Below, piece after piece: positions 7,295-15,675 of a DNA stretch of 64,000 bases. Below the pieces are notes generated by a model. It was not told the origin of the DNA. It made no database searches and worked only from the letters and a program-made list of their open reading frames with translations. The stretch is from Bdellovibrio bacteriovorus (GTDB lineage: Bacteria > Bdellovibrionota > Bdellovibrionia > Bdellovibrionales > Bdellovibrionaceae): NCBI RefSeq assembly GCF_001592745.1, contig NZ_LUKD01000001.1, positions 1,384,848 through 1,448,847 of the forward strand, in the 5' to 3' direction. The translations under genes were made by a program, and so were the position numbers. Position 1 is the first letter of the stretch. Each line of letters begins with the position of its first letter.

Positions 7295-8326
7295 TTACTG
7301 AGCCTCGCCCTTACCCAAGTAAGGATCTTTGAAGCCGAGGTCTTTGCCTTCTCTCCAAAGGTTTTCAAGGCTGTATTCCTGACGAACGAAATCATAGAAG
7401 ATGTGAACGATCAAAGAACCGTAGTCCACAAGAACCCAGCGTCCTTCGTCGATACCTTCCACACTTTGTGGATGCACGTTGTATTCTTCTTTTACCGCCA
7501 TCACGATGTTTTCAGCCATAGCCGCTGCGTGACGAGTGGAAGTACCTGACGCAATCAAAGTGTATTCGCTTGGAGCTGCAATTCCCGTTAAGTCAAAGCC
7601 ACGGACGTTGATGCCTTTCTTAGCAAACAAGACGTTCGCGCAGAATTCAGAGAACTTTTTAAAGTCCCCGATACGGTCACCCAAGTTACGATAAAGCTTG
7701 TGATCTTTGATGTAAGATTCAACAGCTAGCGGAAGATATTTTTCAACCGGTTTACCCGTGCGCAACCACTTACGAAGCTCACTTGCAGAAATTTCGATAT
7801 CACGCAAAGTGATGAACTGAATATTACGGCCGGTATTCAACTCGATAAAGTTGAAATCAAAATCTGAAACCATCGGCTTTAAGTAGCCTGGCATTTCATC
7901 TAAAGATTCTGGAGTTTCGTAACCAGGACGAGTCGTAACCACCAAATTCACTTCAGAAAGAAGCTTTTGATAGTCTTTCCATTGAGAAAGCTCTTCAAAC
8001 TTATCCGCGCCAACAACCAAATAAAGATCGTTAGCGTCGTAAGTTTTACGAAGATTCAAAACTGTATCAATCGTGTAGCTCATGCCACCGCGTTTGATTT
8101 CTTGATCGTCTACGAAGTAAGTCTCGCCATATTGTTCAAAGGCTAGGCGAGTTAGTTCCAAACGTTGTTCTGCTGTTGGACCCTCAACCGGAGTTTTCAA
8201 AGGGTTTTGAGCCGCAGGAACGATGTGAACTTTTTGAAGGCCGACTTTTTTCGCTACTGTTTGAATAGCGTTGATGTGGCCCATATGCGGAGGATTAAAA
8301 CTTCCACCAAAAATACCTATTTTCAT
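7295..8326 (-). CDS. nadD: NadD-RsfS fusion: nicotinate-nucleotide adenylyltransferase plus ribosomal silencing factor
   Basis: A 343-residue two-domain protein. Residues 1-210 are NadD, which joins ATP and nicotinate mononucleotide to form deamido-NAD+: GGSFNPPHMGH at 7-17 with both nucleotide-binding histidines, VVGADKF near 104-110 and ISASELR at 179-185. Residues about 222-335 are a RsfS (DUF143) domain: FDLTGIAAPSEYTLIASG, STRHAAAMAENIV, EGRWVLVDYGSLIVHIF and YSLENLW. RsfS binds uL14 on the large ribosomal subunit and blocks joining to the small one. The two are usually separate neighbouring genes; here one frame runs straight through with no internal stop. It shares one base (TAATG) with obg upstream. 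Confidence 0.93.
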   Translation of the reverse strand: MKIGIFGGSFNPPHMGHINAIQTVAKKVGLQKVHIVPAAQNPLKTPVEGPTAEQRLELTRLAFEQYGETYFVDDQEIKRGGMSYTIDTVLNLRKTYDANDLYLVVGADKFEELSQWKDYQKLLSEVNLVVTTRPGYETPESLDEMPGYLKPMVSDFDFNFIELNTGRNIQFITLRDIEISASELRKWLRTGKPVEKYLPLAVESYIKDHKLYRNLGDRIGDFKKFSEFCANVLFAKKGINVRGFDLTGIAAPSEYTLIASGTSTRHAAAMAENIVMAVKEEYNVHPQSVEGIDEGRWVLVDYGSLIVHIFYDFVRQEYSLENLWREGKDLGFKDPYLGKGEAQ

Positions 8327-9357
8327 TATTCTTCTTCCTCTTGCATGATTTGACGAGCAAGTTCTTGAATAAATTCTTTGATATTTTTGCCCGTCACTGC
8401 CGAGATTGCATAAGGCTCTTGGCCCGAAATATCTTTGAACTTATTCTTAAGTTTCATCAGTTGTGTTTCGCTTAATGTGTCGATCTTGTTGAGCACAACA
8501 AACTGAGGACGCGTGGCAAGAGGGAAGAATCCTTCTTTGTCTTCGTTGTTGGTGTCGTACATCTTAAGCTCGTTATTAATATCTAAATAATCTTCCACTG
8601 GATCACGCCCCGACATACCGGAAGCATCAATCAAGTGAATGAAAAGACGCGTGCGTTCGATGTGCTTTAGGAATTGAATTCCTAAACCAACGCCTTCGTG
8701 CGCGCCCTTCACTAATCCTGGGATATCCGCAACGACGAATGACGTGTAGTCACCGGCTTTGACGACACCCAAGTTCGGAGTCAAAGTTGTAAAAGGATAA
8801 TCCGCAATCTTCGGACGAGCCGCAGAGATGCGCGATATCAAAGTGGACTTTCCAGCATTTGGAAAACCAATGATTCCCACGTCGGCGATCAATTTCAACT
8901 CAAGCTTAACTTCAATCTCTTCACCGTCTTCGCCAGGTTGTGCATAGTCCGGAGCTTGATTCACACTTGTTTTGAAAAACTCGTTACCCATTCCGCCACG
9001 TCCGCCTTTAAGCAAAACGTACTCAGAAATTCCCGTCATATCGACGATGATTTCGCCCTCAAGAGTGCGGATCACTGTTCCCTCTGGAACAATCATCACC
9101 AGATCTTCACCATTGTGACCGGATTTTTGTCGACCCATGCCCATCTGGCCATTTTGAGCCGCATATCTTTTGTTCTGACGAATATCGACAAGAGAATTGA
9201 TATGTTTAGATGTACGGATAATGACGTCGCCGCCTTTTCCACCGTTACCACCATCAGGACCACCGCGTGGCATAAGCGACTCGCGGCGATAGCTGACGCA
9301 ACCAGGGCCGCCTCGGCCTGACGCAAGAGATATTTTTACTTCATCGATAAACTTCAT
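8326..9357 (-). CDS. obg: GTPase Obg/CgtA
   Basis: A 343-residue large-subunit assembly and stress-response GTPase. The glycine-rich Obg fold covers about residues 1-158 (GRGGPGCVSYRRE, GGPDGGNGGKGGDV). The G domain carries GFPNAGKST at 164-172 (P-loop), DIPG at 211-214 and NKID at 290-293. It lacks the long C-terminal OCT extension of some relatives. The sequence ends in an acidic QEEEE tail. It sits downstream of rplU and rpmA, the classic rplU-rpmA-obg order, although a terminator stands between rpmA and obg. It overlaps nadD-rsfS by one base. Confidence 0.96.
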   Translation of the reverse strand: MKFIDEVKISLASGRGGPGCVSYRRESLMPRGGPDGGNGGKGGDVIIRTSKHINSLVDIRQNKRYAAQNGQMGMGRQKSGHNGEDLVMIVPEGTVIRTLEGEIIVDMTGISEYVLLKGGRGGMGNEFFKTSVNQAPDYAQPGEDGEEIEVKLELKLIADVGIIGFPNAGKSTLISRISAARPKIADYPFTTLTPNLGVVKAGDYTSFVVADIPGLVKGAHEGVGLGIQFLKHIERTRLFIHLIDASGMSGRDPVEDYLDINNELKMYDTNNEDKEGFFPLATRPQFVVLNKIDTLSETQLMKLKNKFKDISGQEPYAISAVTGKNIKEFIQELARQIMQEEEE

Positions 9358-9467
9358 ATAGCACCAACGGTCACGGCTGTATCACAGATTCACTGAGAAG
9401 GGCATGCCAGAGTAAGGACATTGAAAGCGTTATAGGGGGAAAAGACGAGGGGCGAGGCCCAAACAGA

Positions 9468-9497
9468 AAAAGGAGCCAGTTTGAAGTGGCTCCTTTT
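9468..9497 (-). terminator. Intrinsic terminator after rpmA
   Basis: An 11-base perfect inverted repeat, AAAAGGAGCCA (9468-9478) and TGGCTCCTTTT (9487-9497), with an 8-base loop. Read on the minus strand, the stem is followed by a T-run ahead of obg, so it should end or attenuate rplU-rpmA transcripts. The region 9358-9467 between it and obg must then hold an obg promoter or rely on read-through. Confidence 0.8.
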
Positions 9498-9546
9498 CAG
9501 TATGAAAAATTCTTGATGCTTATCCGAACTGGTTTAATCGAAACGA

Positions 9547-9807
9547 TTAAACAGCTTTTGGATAAACGCTAATTTTGAAACGTTCTTTAGAGAAACGTTC
9601 AAACTTAACAAGACCTTCGATAACAGAATAGATCGTGTAGTCACGACCCATTTTAACATTGTTACCCAAGTGGAATTTTGTTCCACGTTGACGAACAATG
9701 ATTGTTCCTGGAAGAACTTTTTCACCACCGAAGCGTTTTACACCTAAGCGTTTACTCTGTGAATCACGACCGTTCTTTGTACTACCACCGGCTTTTTTAC
9801 TTGCCAT
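9547..9807 (-). CDS. rpmA: 50S ribosomal protein L27 (bL27)
   Basis: An 86-residue ribosomal protein whose N-terminus reaches the peptidyl-transferase centre. The [18 protein letters not shown] start and the [18 protein letters not shown] block are diagnostic. There is no N-terminal pro-sequence of the Firmicutes type. GAGG lies just upstream of the ATG. It follows rplU by 26 bases and ends before the terminator at 9468-9497. Confidence 0.97.
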   Translation of the reverse strand: MASKKAGGSTKNGRDSQSKRLGVKRFGGEKVLPGTIIVRQRGTKFHLGNNVKMGRDYTIYSVIEGLVKFERFSKERFKISVYPKAV

Positions 9808-9833
9808 GACTAACCTCTCTTAAGAATTAAAAA

Positions 9834-10391
9834 TTATGCTTTCTTAGAAGTTTTCTTAGCTGCTTTTTTCTTAGCGCCAGTTGCTTTTTTTGCAGTCTTT
9901 TTAACTGCTTTCTTAGCAACTTTCTTTTTCGCTACTTTTTTAGCCGCTTTTTTAACAACTTCTGCAGTTCCTTTGTTCGCTGCACGCTCTTTACGAGCTG
10001 CTACGCGAGCTTGTGCTTTTTCTGCACGAACTGCTGCTACGTCTACTACTTTTGCAGATTCATCTGTTTTCGCAGTTTTACCGTCGAAAGAGATCGCCTT
10101 AACAAAAAGCTCTGTGAACTCTTGTTTGTGAGTTGCGAACTTTCTGTAACCTTGACGACGCTTCTTTTTGAAGACGATTTGTTTTCTTGTTTTAGCTTGT
10201 TTTGTAACTACAACAGTTACTTTCGCGCCTTTTACAAGAGGTTGACCAACAGCAGTGGACTCACCACCAACCATCAAAACTTCGTTGATTTCAAACTCTG
10301 CGCCAAGTGCTTGCTCAAGCTTATCTACTTGAAGAACGTCACCAGCTTGAACTTTATATTGCTTACCGCCTGTACGAATAATCGCGTACAT
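9834..10391 (-). CDS. rplU: 50S ribosomal protein L21 (bL21) with long basic C-terminal tail
   Basis: A 185-residue protein. Residues 1 to about 103 are a normal L21: MYAIIRTGGKQYKV at the start, GDVLQVDKLE, then KRRQGYRKFATHKQEFTEL. The remaining 80 or so residues are an extension made mostly of Lys and Ala (repeated VAKK, KKAAKK, KAVKKTAKK), like histone H1 or bacterial HU/AlgP-type tails; standard L21 is about 103 residues. The start at 10391 is chosen because GGAGG sits 7 bases upstream and the family begins MYAII; an upstream in-frame start at 10442 is unlikely. The tail probably contacts rRNA or other nucleic acid, which is inference. Confidence 0.95.
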   Translation of the reverse strand: MYAIIRTGGKQYKVQAGDVLQVDKLEQALGAEFEINEVLMVGGESTAVGQPLVKGAKVTVVVTKQAKTRKQIVFKKKRRQGYRKFATHKQEFTELFVKAISFDGKTAKTDESAKVVDVAAVRAEKAQARVAARKERAANKGTAEVVKKAAKKVAKKKVAKKAVKKTAKKATGAKKKAAKKTSKKA

Positions 10392-10425
10392 GAAATACCT
10401 CCAGCTACCCGAATTAAGCCAATGG

Positions 10426-10455
10426 TAAATGCCACCTCGCACTAGGTTTTGTCAA
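10426..10455 (-). promoter_or_regulatory. Candidate promoter of rplU-rpmA
   Basis: On the minus strand TTGACA (10455-10450) is separated by 18 bases from CATTTA (10431-10426). It would give a leader of about 28 bases carrying GGAGG before the rplU ATG. The -35 is perfect and the -10 is weak. Confidence 0.4.
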
Positions 10456-10599
10456 CCTAATACATGCTATTTTTTTCAGCTTTAAAAGGGAGAAAAAGAG
10501 AATAGCTTTCGCCCCCCTTAAATGCAAATCTTTGTTGCAGATTTTTAGAGGGGTCCAGGGTTAAAAGAAAAGCCTGTTTTTTCAGCAGCTTAGCTAAGA

Positions 10600-12081
10600 T
10601 TAGGGCTTCAAAAGTTCACGCTTAATCGCGTCGCTTAGTTGAACCTTAGGGCTGTTTACAAGAGCTTTAATCATCTCCATGTGATCTTTATATGCCTTCT
10701 CAGTCCCCGCTGTACGAGTTCTGGCGGCAATAACGCGGAGCTCATCTTTTTCTCTGCGCAAAGACTCAAAGATCACTTCGGCCTTCTCGCTGCTGTTTCT
10801 GATGGCACTTTTGCTTTCCAGGAAATATTCCGCAGCTTTATCGTAACGGCCGGCATGAGCATTAATGCTTGAGCCTACCAAATAGTCCCTTTCGGACTTC
10901 TGCACTTTTGCATCTTTCAAATAGACTTCGTAGGAATCCGCCGACTCTTTATACTTCTTCGTCGCCTCTTCTACTTTGTTGGATGTGCGAAGCTTGTCGG
11001 CCTCAAGCCGTGTTTGGTTAAAGTACACACGTGCTTTATAACTATCTCCATACATCCCGGCGATTCCCTGGCGCATGAGCTGATTGCGTTCAACGTCGGA
11101 AAAGCCGGCCGCCTTTAAGAGATCTGCTTTCTGTTTTAAATCCGCCGCAGAATAAGTTCCGTATCCACGGCCGGTCTCTGAGGCTATTTCGTGCGCTTTT
11201 ACCAAAGCCTCTTTTTGTTCGGCCGTCAGGGCGCGACCCAATGATTTTTCCGCTTCAGCAATGCGTTCCGCGTTTGTAAGCTTGGCCATTTTCGCGAGAT
11301 CAACCGCCGCTTCTCCTGCTTTACTTGCGACCGCCGTTTCTTTAGCGGCCAATCCTCCCGCTTGCAGAAGTTTTGCTAGCTTGGGAGCTTTCGCTAATAC
11401 GTTCACGGCCTTTCCGGGGCTTACGACAGAAAGAACACCGTAACAGAGCATCTCGGCTTGCGCTTCATTATTAAAGCACGCAAGCTTCACGCCTTGTTTT
11501 TCTAGGTACTGCTTTCCTTTTTCTAAAAGATTTAAAGAGACCTCAGACATTTTCTTTAGATCAGCGTCGCTCAGCGAACCGTCTCGACGCATTCTCCACA
11601 AGGCCAGTGGTGCTAAGATAGGGTTAGAGAACATGACAGCGTTTGAATATGTTTTGATTGATGAATCAAACGTGCTCGAACGGCACTCAGGGCTGTTCCA
11701 GCATTCACGAATATTGGAGGCTCCCTTGCCGGCTAAATCCGGAATCGACGAAAGAGCTTCCCAAAAATCTTTACCCACTTCGACCGCGCCGGAAAAACAT
11801 CCTTTCAACTGATCAATGGGTCTCATTAATCCTGAATCACAAACCGCGCCCGGTGAGCAAGAACGAATAGAGGACGCGACTTCAGGATCCGACTTCGCCA
11901 GGTTTTCACAGCCCGCAAGCTTTTGCTCGGCCTTACACATTTCTGACGCTAGCTTTAAAGGCTCAGGAATTCGTTCGCAATCTCCTAAAAATTTTGAACA
12001 TGACAAACTGATGTCGGCTGAAAACACCGACAATGGAAAAAGCAAAGTTAGAATAAGGAGTTGAATCGCCTTCATGAACAT
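10600..12081 (-). CDS. Secreted protein of unknown family, Cys-rich N-terminal half, helical repeat C-terminal half
   Basis: A 493-residue protein I do not recognise. It has a signal peptide (about residues 3-22, ending VFSA). Residues 25-135 hold many cysteines (for example LSCSKFLGDCE, MCKAEQKLAGCE, RECWNSPECRSS), which suggests a disulfide-bonded periplasmic or exported domain. A hydrophobic region around 210-255 is followed by long Ala/Lys/Glu-rich helices from about 260 to 485, with a TPR-like stretch near 340-420 (RVYFNQTRLEADKLRTS, AEYFLESKSAI). Starts at 12081 and 12075 are both ATG and neither has a clear ribosome-binding site. It stands alone; 10392-10599 between it and rplU holds only a hairpin without a T-run. 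Confidence 0.6.
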   Translation of the reverse strand: MFMKAIQLLILTLLFPLSVFSADISLSCSKFLGDCERIPEPLKLASEMCKAEQKLAGCENLAKSDPEVASSIRSCSPGAVCDSGLMRPIDQLKGCFSGAVEVGKDFWEALSSIPDLAGKGASNIRECWNSPECRSSTFDSSIKTYSNAVMFSNPILAPLALWRMRRDGSLSDADLKKMSEVSLNLLEKGKQYLEKQGVKLACFNNEAQAEMLCYGVLSVVSPGKAVNVLAKAPKLAKLLQAGGLAAKETAVASKAGEAAVDLAKMAKLTNAERIAEAEKSLGRALTAEQKEALVKAHEIASETGRGYGTYSAADLKQKADLLKAAGFSDVERNQLMRQGIAGMYGDSYKARVYFNQTRLEADKLRTSNKVEEATKKYKESADSYEVYLKDAKVQKSERDYLVGSSINAHAGRYDKAAEYFLESKSAIRNSSEKAEVIFESLRREKDELRVIAARTRTAGTEKAYKDHMEMIKALVNSPKVQLSDAIKRELLKP

Positions 12082-12232
12082 TACATCGGCATTTAATGGT
12101 GGTTCTAAACAGCTTTTATGGAATAACTAGGGGCCCTGGGTAACAGGGTCTAGGCTAGGAGGTACTGCTGCGCGTGATGCAATCTCTAAAAAGAAATTCT
12201 AGGGTTATTGAAAACAGAATGAGGTGTTCTCG

Positions 12233-12544
12233 ATGAAGAAGGTTGGGGAATTTCTGAAAAAATCTCGCGAGGCTAGGAATCTTTCTCAGGGAGATGTTTC
12301 CACCCACCTCGGCTACAACACCCCTCAGTTCATCTCAAATTGGGAACGCGGTCTTTCTCTTCCCCCCGTCACCACTCTAAAAAGCCTCGCAAAACTTTAC
12401 AAAATAAATGCTGACGAACTTTTTCAAATGATTTTGGAAGAGCATCTTGAACAGACAGCAGAATCTCTTCGCCAAAAATTTGAGGAAGAGAATCTAAAAT
12501 ATTCTAAACAAAGAAAATCTCGTACTGCTCTAAGTGGTAGTTAG
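12233..12544 (+). CDS. XRE-family helix-turn-helix regulator
   Basis: A 103-residue DNA-binding protein. Residues about 3-62 form a Cro/CI-type HTH: VGEFLKKSREARNLSQGDV, then HLGYNTPQFISNWERGLSLP as turn and recognition helix, and LKSLAKLYKINADELF. The C-terminal 40 residues are a charged helix that may mediate dimerisation. The ATG at 12233 is preferred over a GTG at 12224, since GAGG (12221-12224) is correctly spaced for it. Its last 41 bases overlap the 3' end of rng on the opposite strand. Upstream, a 7-base-stem hairpin at 12132-12150 could be a binding site. The target is not known. Confidence 0.85.
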   Translation: MKKVGEFLKKSREARNLSQGDVSTHLGYNTPQFISNWERGLSLPPVTTLKSLAKLYKINADELFQMILEEHLEQTAESLRQKFEEENLKYSKQRKSRTALSGS

Positions 12545-14024
12545 GCTCGATCTTGAAGGCCACTGAGCGCCCGAGTTTTTTCTCGATGCTTTCAAGGCTT
12601 TCGCCTTCGACTTCATAAATCCAATCCACGACACCGCTGTGACAATGAATGACGACATTGGTTTTCTTATTGATAAGCATGTCGGCATCACGCTCTAGTT
12701 CGCGGAAGATTTCATTCGCTACTGTGGATTTACGTTTAATATAACCTTTTCCATCACAGTAAGAGCAAGGCTCACACAAGGTCTTAATAAGACTTGGACG
12801 AATGCGCTTACGAGTCATCTCTACAAGACCCAACTGAGACATAGAAACGATGTTTGTGCGTGCGCGATCGCGCCCTAATTCTTCGGCCAAAGCTTCTAAA
12901 ACTTTTTCGCGGTGAGATTCTTTTTCCATATCGATGAAATCGATGATGATGATACCGCCGCAGTTACGAATGCGCAGTTGGTGCGCCGTCTCGCGAACCG
13001 CTTCCAGATTGGTTTTTAAGATGGTGTCTTCAAGATCTTTTTTCCCGACGAACTTACCCGTATTCACGTCAATGACTACGAGTGCTTCGGCTTCATCAAT
13101 CACGATGTAACCGCCGGACTTTAACCAGATCTTTCTTTCCATCGAGCGAGAAATTTCAATATCAATGTCGTACAAATCAAAAAGAGGTTTTTGTTCTTCG
13201 TAAAGTACGATGTTTTGTTTGTACTTGGGCATGAACTGAGAAACGAACTTCACAACTTTTTTGTGAATTTCGATATTATCAACCCACACGCTGGTCACAT
13301 CTTCAGACATCAAATCACGAAGCGCACGCAGCTCGACATCAAGTTCGGTGTGAACCATGCCCGGTGTTTTTTTCTTTTCATAGTTTTTGAAAATTTCTTT
13401 ACTAAGACGATCTAAGTATTCGATGTCCGCTTTCAACATCTCTTCAGAGGCGCCCTCGCCTGCGGTACGTACGATCACACCCCCGGAAGGATTGATTTTT
13501 TGTACCAGCTTACGCAGGCGTTCACGTTCTGTCTCATCTTCAATACGGCGAGAAATTCCTAAGTGGCGTACAGTCGGCAAAAACACGACGAAACGACCTG
13601 GCAAAGACAGATGCGTCGTCAAGCGCGCACCTTTCGTTCCCAAGGGATCTTTAGCTACCTGAACTAAAATGGACTGACCTTCTTTTAATAAATCCTGAAT
13701 AGGAGTTTTATTTTGATGTGAAGGAAGTTTGTCGTCATCCCCTTCCATTTCCAAGGGTTCCTCACGATCAACATCAGACAAGAAGTTGTCGTCCACGTCT
13801 TCACGGATATCGCCGACATAAAGAAAGGCCGCTTTTTCTAAGCCGATATCCACGAAGGCTGCCTGCATTCCAGGAAGAACTCTTAGTACGGTCCCGCGAT
13901 GAATCGACCCGACCAAGGTCGGCGAAGTTTTACGTTCAATTTTTAAATCAGAAAGAATGCCGCCATCGACATAGGCCACACGAGTTTCTTGAGGTCTCAC
14001 ATTGATGAGAATTTCAGCTGACAC
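12504..14024 (-). CDS. rng: Ribonuclease G/E family endoribonuclease
   Basis: A 506-residue single-strand endoribonuclease of the RNase E/G family, acting in rRNA maturation and mRNA decay. The order is: an S1-like RNA-binding domain (about residues 35-130, RGTVLRVLPGMQAAFVDIGLEKAAFLYVGDI) with an acidic insert; the RNase H-like and catalytic core with VVIDVNTGKFVG and the metal-binding aspartates (about 300-350, GGIIIIDFIDM); and the zinc-link CEPCSYCDGKG near 418-428. Length fits RNase G rather than RNase E, since there is no long scaffold tail. The start is GTG at 14024, supported by GGAGG five bases upstream. Confidence 0.93.
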   Translation of the reverse strand: MSAEILINVRPQETRVAYVDGGILSDLKIERKTSPTLVGSIHRGTVLRVLPGMQAAFVDIGLEKAAFLYVGDIREDVDDNFLSDVDREEPLEMEGDDDKLPSHQNKTPIQDLLKEGQSILVQVAKDPLGTKGARLTTHLSLPGRFVVFLPTVRHLGISRRIEDETERERLRKLVQKINPSGGVIVRTAGEGASEEMLKADIEYLDRLSKEIFKNYEKKKTPGMVHTELDVELRALRDLMSEDVTSVWVDNIEIHKKVVKFVSQFMPKYKQNIVLYEEQKPLFDLYDIDIEISRSMERKIWLKSGGYIVIDEAEALVVIDVNTGKFVGKKDLEDTILKTNLEAVRETAHQLRIRNCGGIIIIDFIDMEKESHREKVLEALAEELGRDRARTNIVSMSQLGLVEMTRKRIRPSLIKTLCEPCSYCDGKGYIKRKSTVANEIFRELERDADMLINKKTNVVIHCHSGVVDWIYEVEGESLESIEKKLGRSVAFKIEPNYHLEQYEIFFV

Positions 14025-14142
14025 AACAACCTCCTACCCTAGTTCATTAGTCCAGAAACAAGACCGAGAGCAAATAATATTTAATATTGAAACACATCTG
14101 ACCGAAAAGATCATGGAAATAGAGCCTTTACCGGAGATTACG

Positions 14143-15240
14143 ATGGCAACAATTGATGAACTGTTCAAACTCATGGTGGAACAAGGAGCCTCCGACTTGC
14201 ACATTACAAGCGGCGCACCTCCGTATTTGCGTCTCCATGGAAACATGATTCCGTTGAACTATCGCGAATTGACGAACCAAGACGTACAAGGTTTGCTCTT
14301 CGAGATTCTTTCTGAGAAGCAGAAAAAAGCCTTCGTCGAAAAATGGGAACTGGATTTTGCCTACACCCTTTCAGGCATCGGACGTTTTCGTTGCAATATC
14401 TTTATGCAAAGAAAAGGTCTTGGCGCCGTTATGCGTATCATTCCAGAAAAAATCAAAACGGCACAAGAATTGGGTTTACCTCCAGCAGTGATGGACATGA
14501 TCGATTGCGATCGTGGTTTGATTCTAGTTACCGGCCCCACGGGTTCGGGTAAATCAACAACGCTCGCTGCGATGATCCATCAGATCAACGCCACTCGTGA
14601 AGCGCATATCATCACGGTGGAAGACCCGATCGAGTTCGTACATCCCAACTTAAAAGCCTTGGTGAATCAACGTGAAGTTGGAAGTCACACGAAAAGTTTC
14701 GCGAACGCCTTGAAAGCGGCTCTGCGTGAAGACCCAGATATCTTGCTTGTCGGTGAGTTGCGTGACTTAGAAACTATTTCGTTAGCTTTGACGGCTGCAG
14801 AAACAGGTCACATCGTGTTTGGTACTCTTCACACGAACAGTGCTGCTAAAACTGTCGATCGTATCATTGACGTTTTCCCTGCGGGTCAACAACAACAAAT
14901 CCGTACGATGCTTGCAGAAAGTTTGCGTGGAGTCGTCGCGCAAACACTTTTCTCGCGCGCCGATGGACAAGGTCGTGTGGCCGCTTACGAAATCATGCGT
15001 AATACAAAAGCCATCTCGAACTTGATTCGTGAAGGTAAAGTCCATCAAATCCCTTCAGCCATGCAAACGGGCTCAAGTCAGGGTATGGTGCTTTTCGAAA
15101 AATACATCGAAGACTTGGTTCGCAAAGGAAAAGTTTCTGCAGCCGATGCAAAAACTTTCTTGGGTCAAGCTGGCGGTGGCGATACAACGATTCAAGGAAC
15201 TCTGGCGGGAGGCTCTGCCCCACGCACCAAAGTTGGCTAA
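14143..15240 (+). CDS. pilT: Type IV pilus retraction ATPase PilT
   Basis: A 365-residue hexameric ATPase that drives pilus retraction. MATIDELFKLMVEQGASDLHI is the usual PilT beginning; the ATG at 14143 follows GGAG by 7 bases, so I prefer it to upstream in-frame starts at 14113 and 14002. Walker A is GPTGSGKST at 131-139, the Asp box is near ITVEDPIEFVH (157-167), Walker B is at LLVGELRD (201-208), and the His box is GTLHTNSA (227-234). The C-terminal motif reads AISNLIRE (290-297), not the near-invariant AIRNLIRE. Bdellovibrio type IV pili are needed for prey entry, and B. bacteriovorus carries two pilT genes. No other pilus gene is adjacent. Confidence 0.94.
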   Translation: MATIDELFKLMVEQGASDLHITSGAPPYLRLHGNMIPLNYRELTNQDVQGLLFEILSEKQKKAFVEKWELDFAYTLSGIGRFRCNIFMQRKGLGAVMRIIPEKIKTAQELGLPPAVMDMIDCDRGLILVTGPTGSGKSTTLAAMIHQINATREAHIITVEDPIEFVHPNLKALVNQREVGSHTKSFANALKAALREDPDILLVGELRDLETISLALTAAETGHIVFGTLHTNSAAKTVDRIIDVFPAGQQQQIRTMLAESLRGVVAQTLFSRADGQGRVAAYEIMRNTKAISNLIREGKVHQIPSAMQTGSSQGMVLFEKYIEDLVRKGKVSAADAKTFLGQAGGGDTTIQGTLAGGSAPRTKVG

Positions 15241-15615
15241 TTAGAAATCGTACGAAAATTGAACTATTGAGGGAGCCTTGGCAAGATTTGCCAGGGCTCT
15301 TCTGCTTTTGAGTTCTTGATCAAAGACATTGGAATAATCATAAGTTTTGGCAGCTGGGCGCGAGGAGTCATAAACAACATATCCCAAACCAGCCGCAAAT
15401 CCGATCAAAGCTCCGGTCGTGATATTGTCGGTGTGCTCTTCGGGTTCACCATAAAATGAGAGAGTGCTTAGCCCCAGGATCGCTCCGCCCAGACTGGAAA
15501 ACAAAACAGTTGCAATACTTCTTTTCACCGTTCTGTCTGCTTGCGCAAAAGAGGCAGAGGAAGTGAACAAAATCACGGCTGTTAGTAAAACTGAGGTCCA
15601 CTTCTGTAGTGTCAT
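15241..15615 (-). CDS. Small secreted or membrane protein of unknown family
   Basis: A 124-residue protein I do not recognise. It has a signal peptide (about residues 6-25, ending SFAQ), then two glycine-rich hydrophobic stretches (SSLGGAILGLSTLSFYG and TTGALIGFAAGLGYVVYD), like glycine-zipper segments, and a hydrophilic C-terminus ending in Phe. The start at 15615 is supported by AGGAGG six bases upstream. Its stop codon directly abuts the stop of pilT with no gap, in convergent orientation. An envelope location is likely. Confidence 0.6.
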   Translation of the reverse strand: MTLQKWTSVLLTAVILFTSSASFAQADRTVKRSIATVLFSSLGGAILGLSTLSFYGEPEEHTDNITTGALIGFAAGLGYVVYDSSRPAAKTYDYSNVFDQELKSRRALANLAKAPSIVQFSYDF

Positions 15616-15675
15616 GATTGCCTCCTGCAACGAACTAAGATAACTTTTCTTATTTAAACACTCTTGAGGTGCCCG

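Noticed and set aside
9840..10090. Repeated Lys/Ala codons in rplU as an independent repeat element or frameshift artefact.
   Set aside because: The reading frame is open throughout and joins the L21 core cleanly; treated as a protein tail.
10514..10553. Stem-loop CCCCT/AGGGG with inner AAATCT/AGATTT between rplU and the 493-residue gene, considered as a terminator or ribosomal-protein leader.
   Set aside because: No T-run follows on either strand, and it lies upstream of the proposed rplU promoter, so it would not be in the rplU leader.
12132..12150. GGCCCTG/CAGGGTC hairpin before the XRE gene as a terminator.
   Set aside because: No T-run; the minus-strand gene starts beside it and nothing ends here. 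It may be an operator but there is no second copy to support that.
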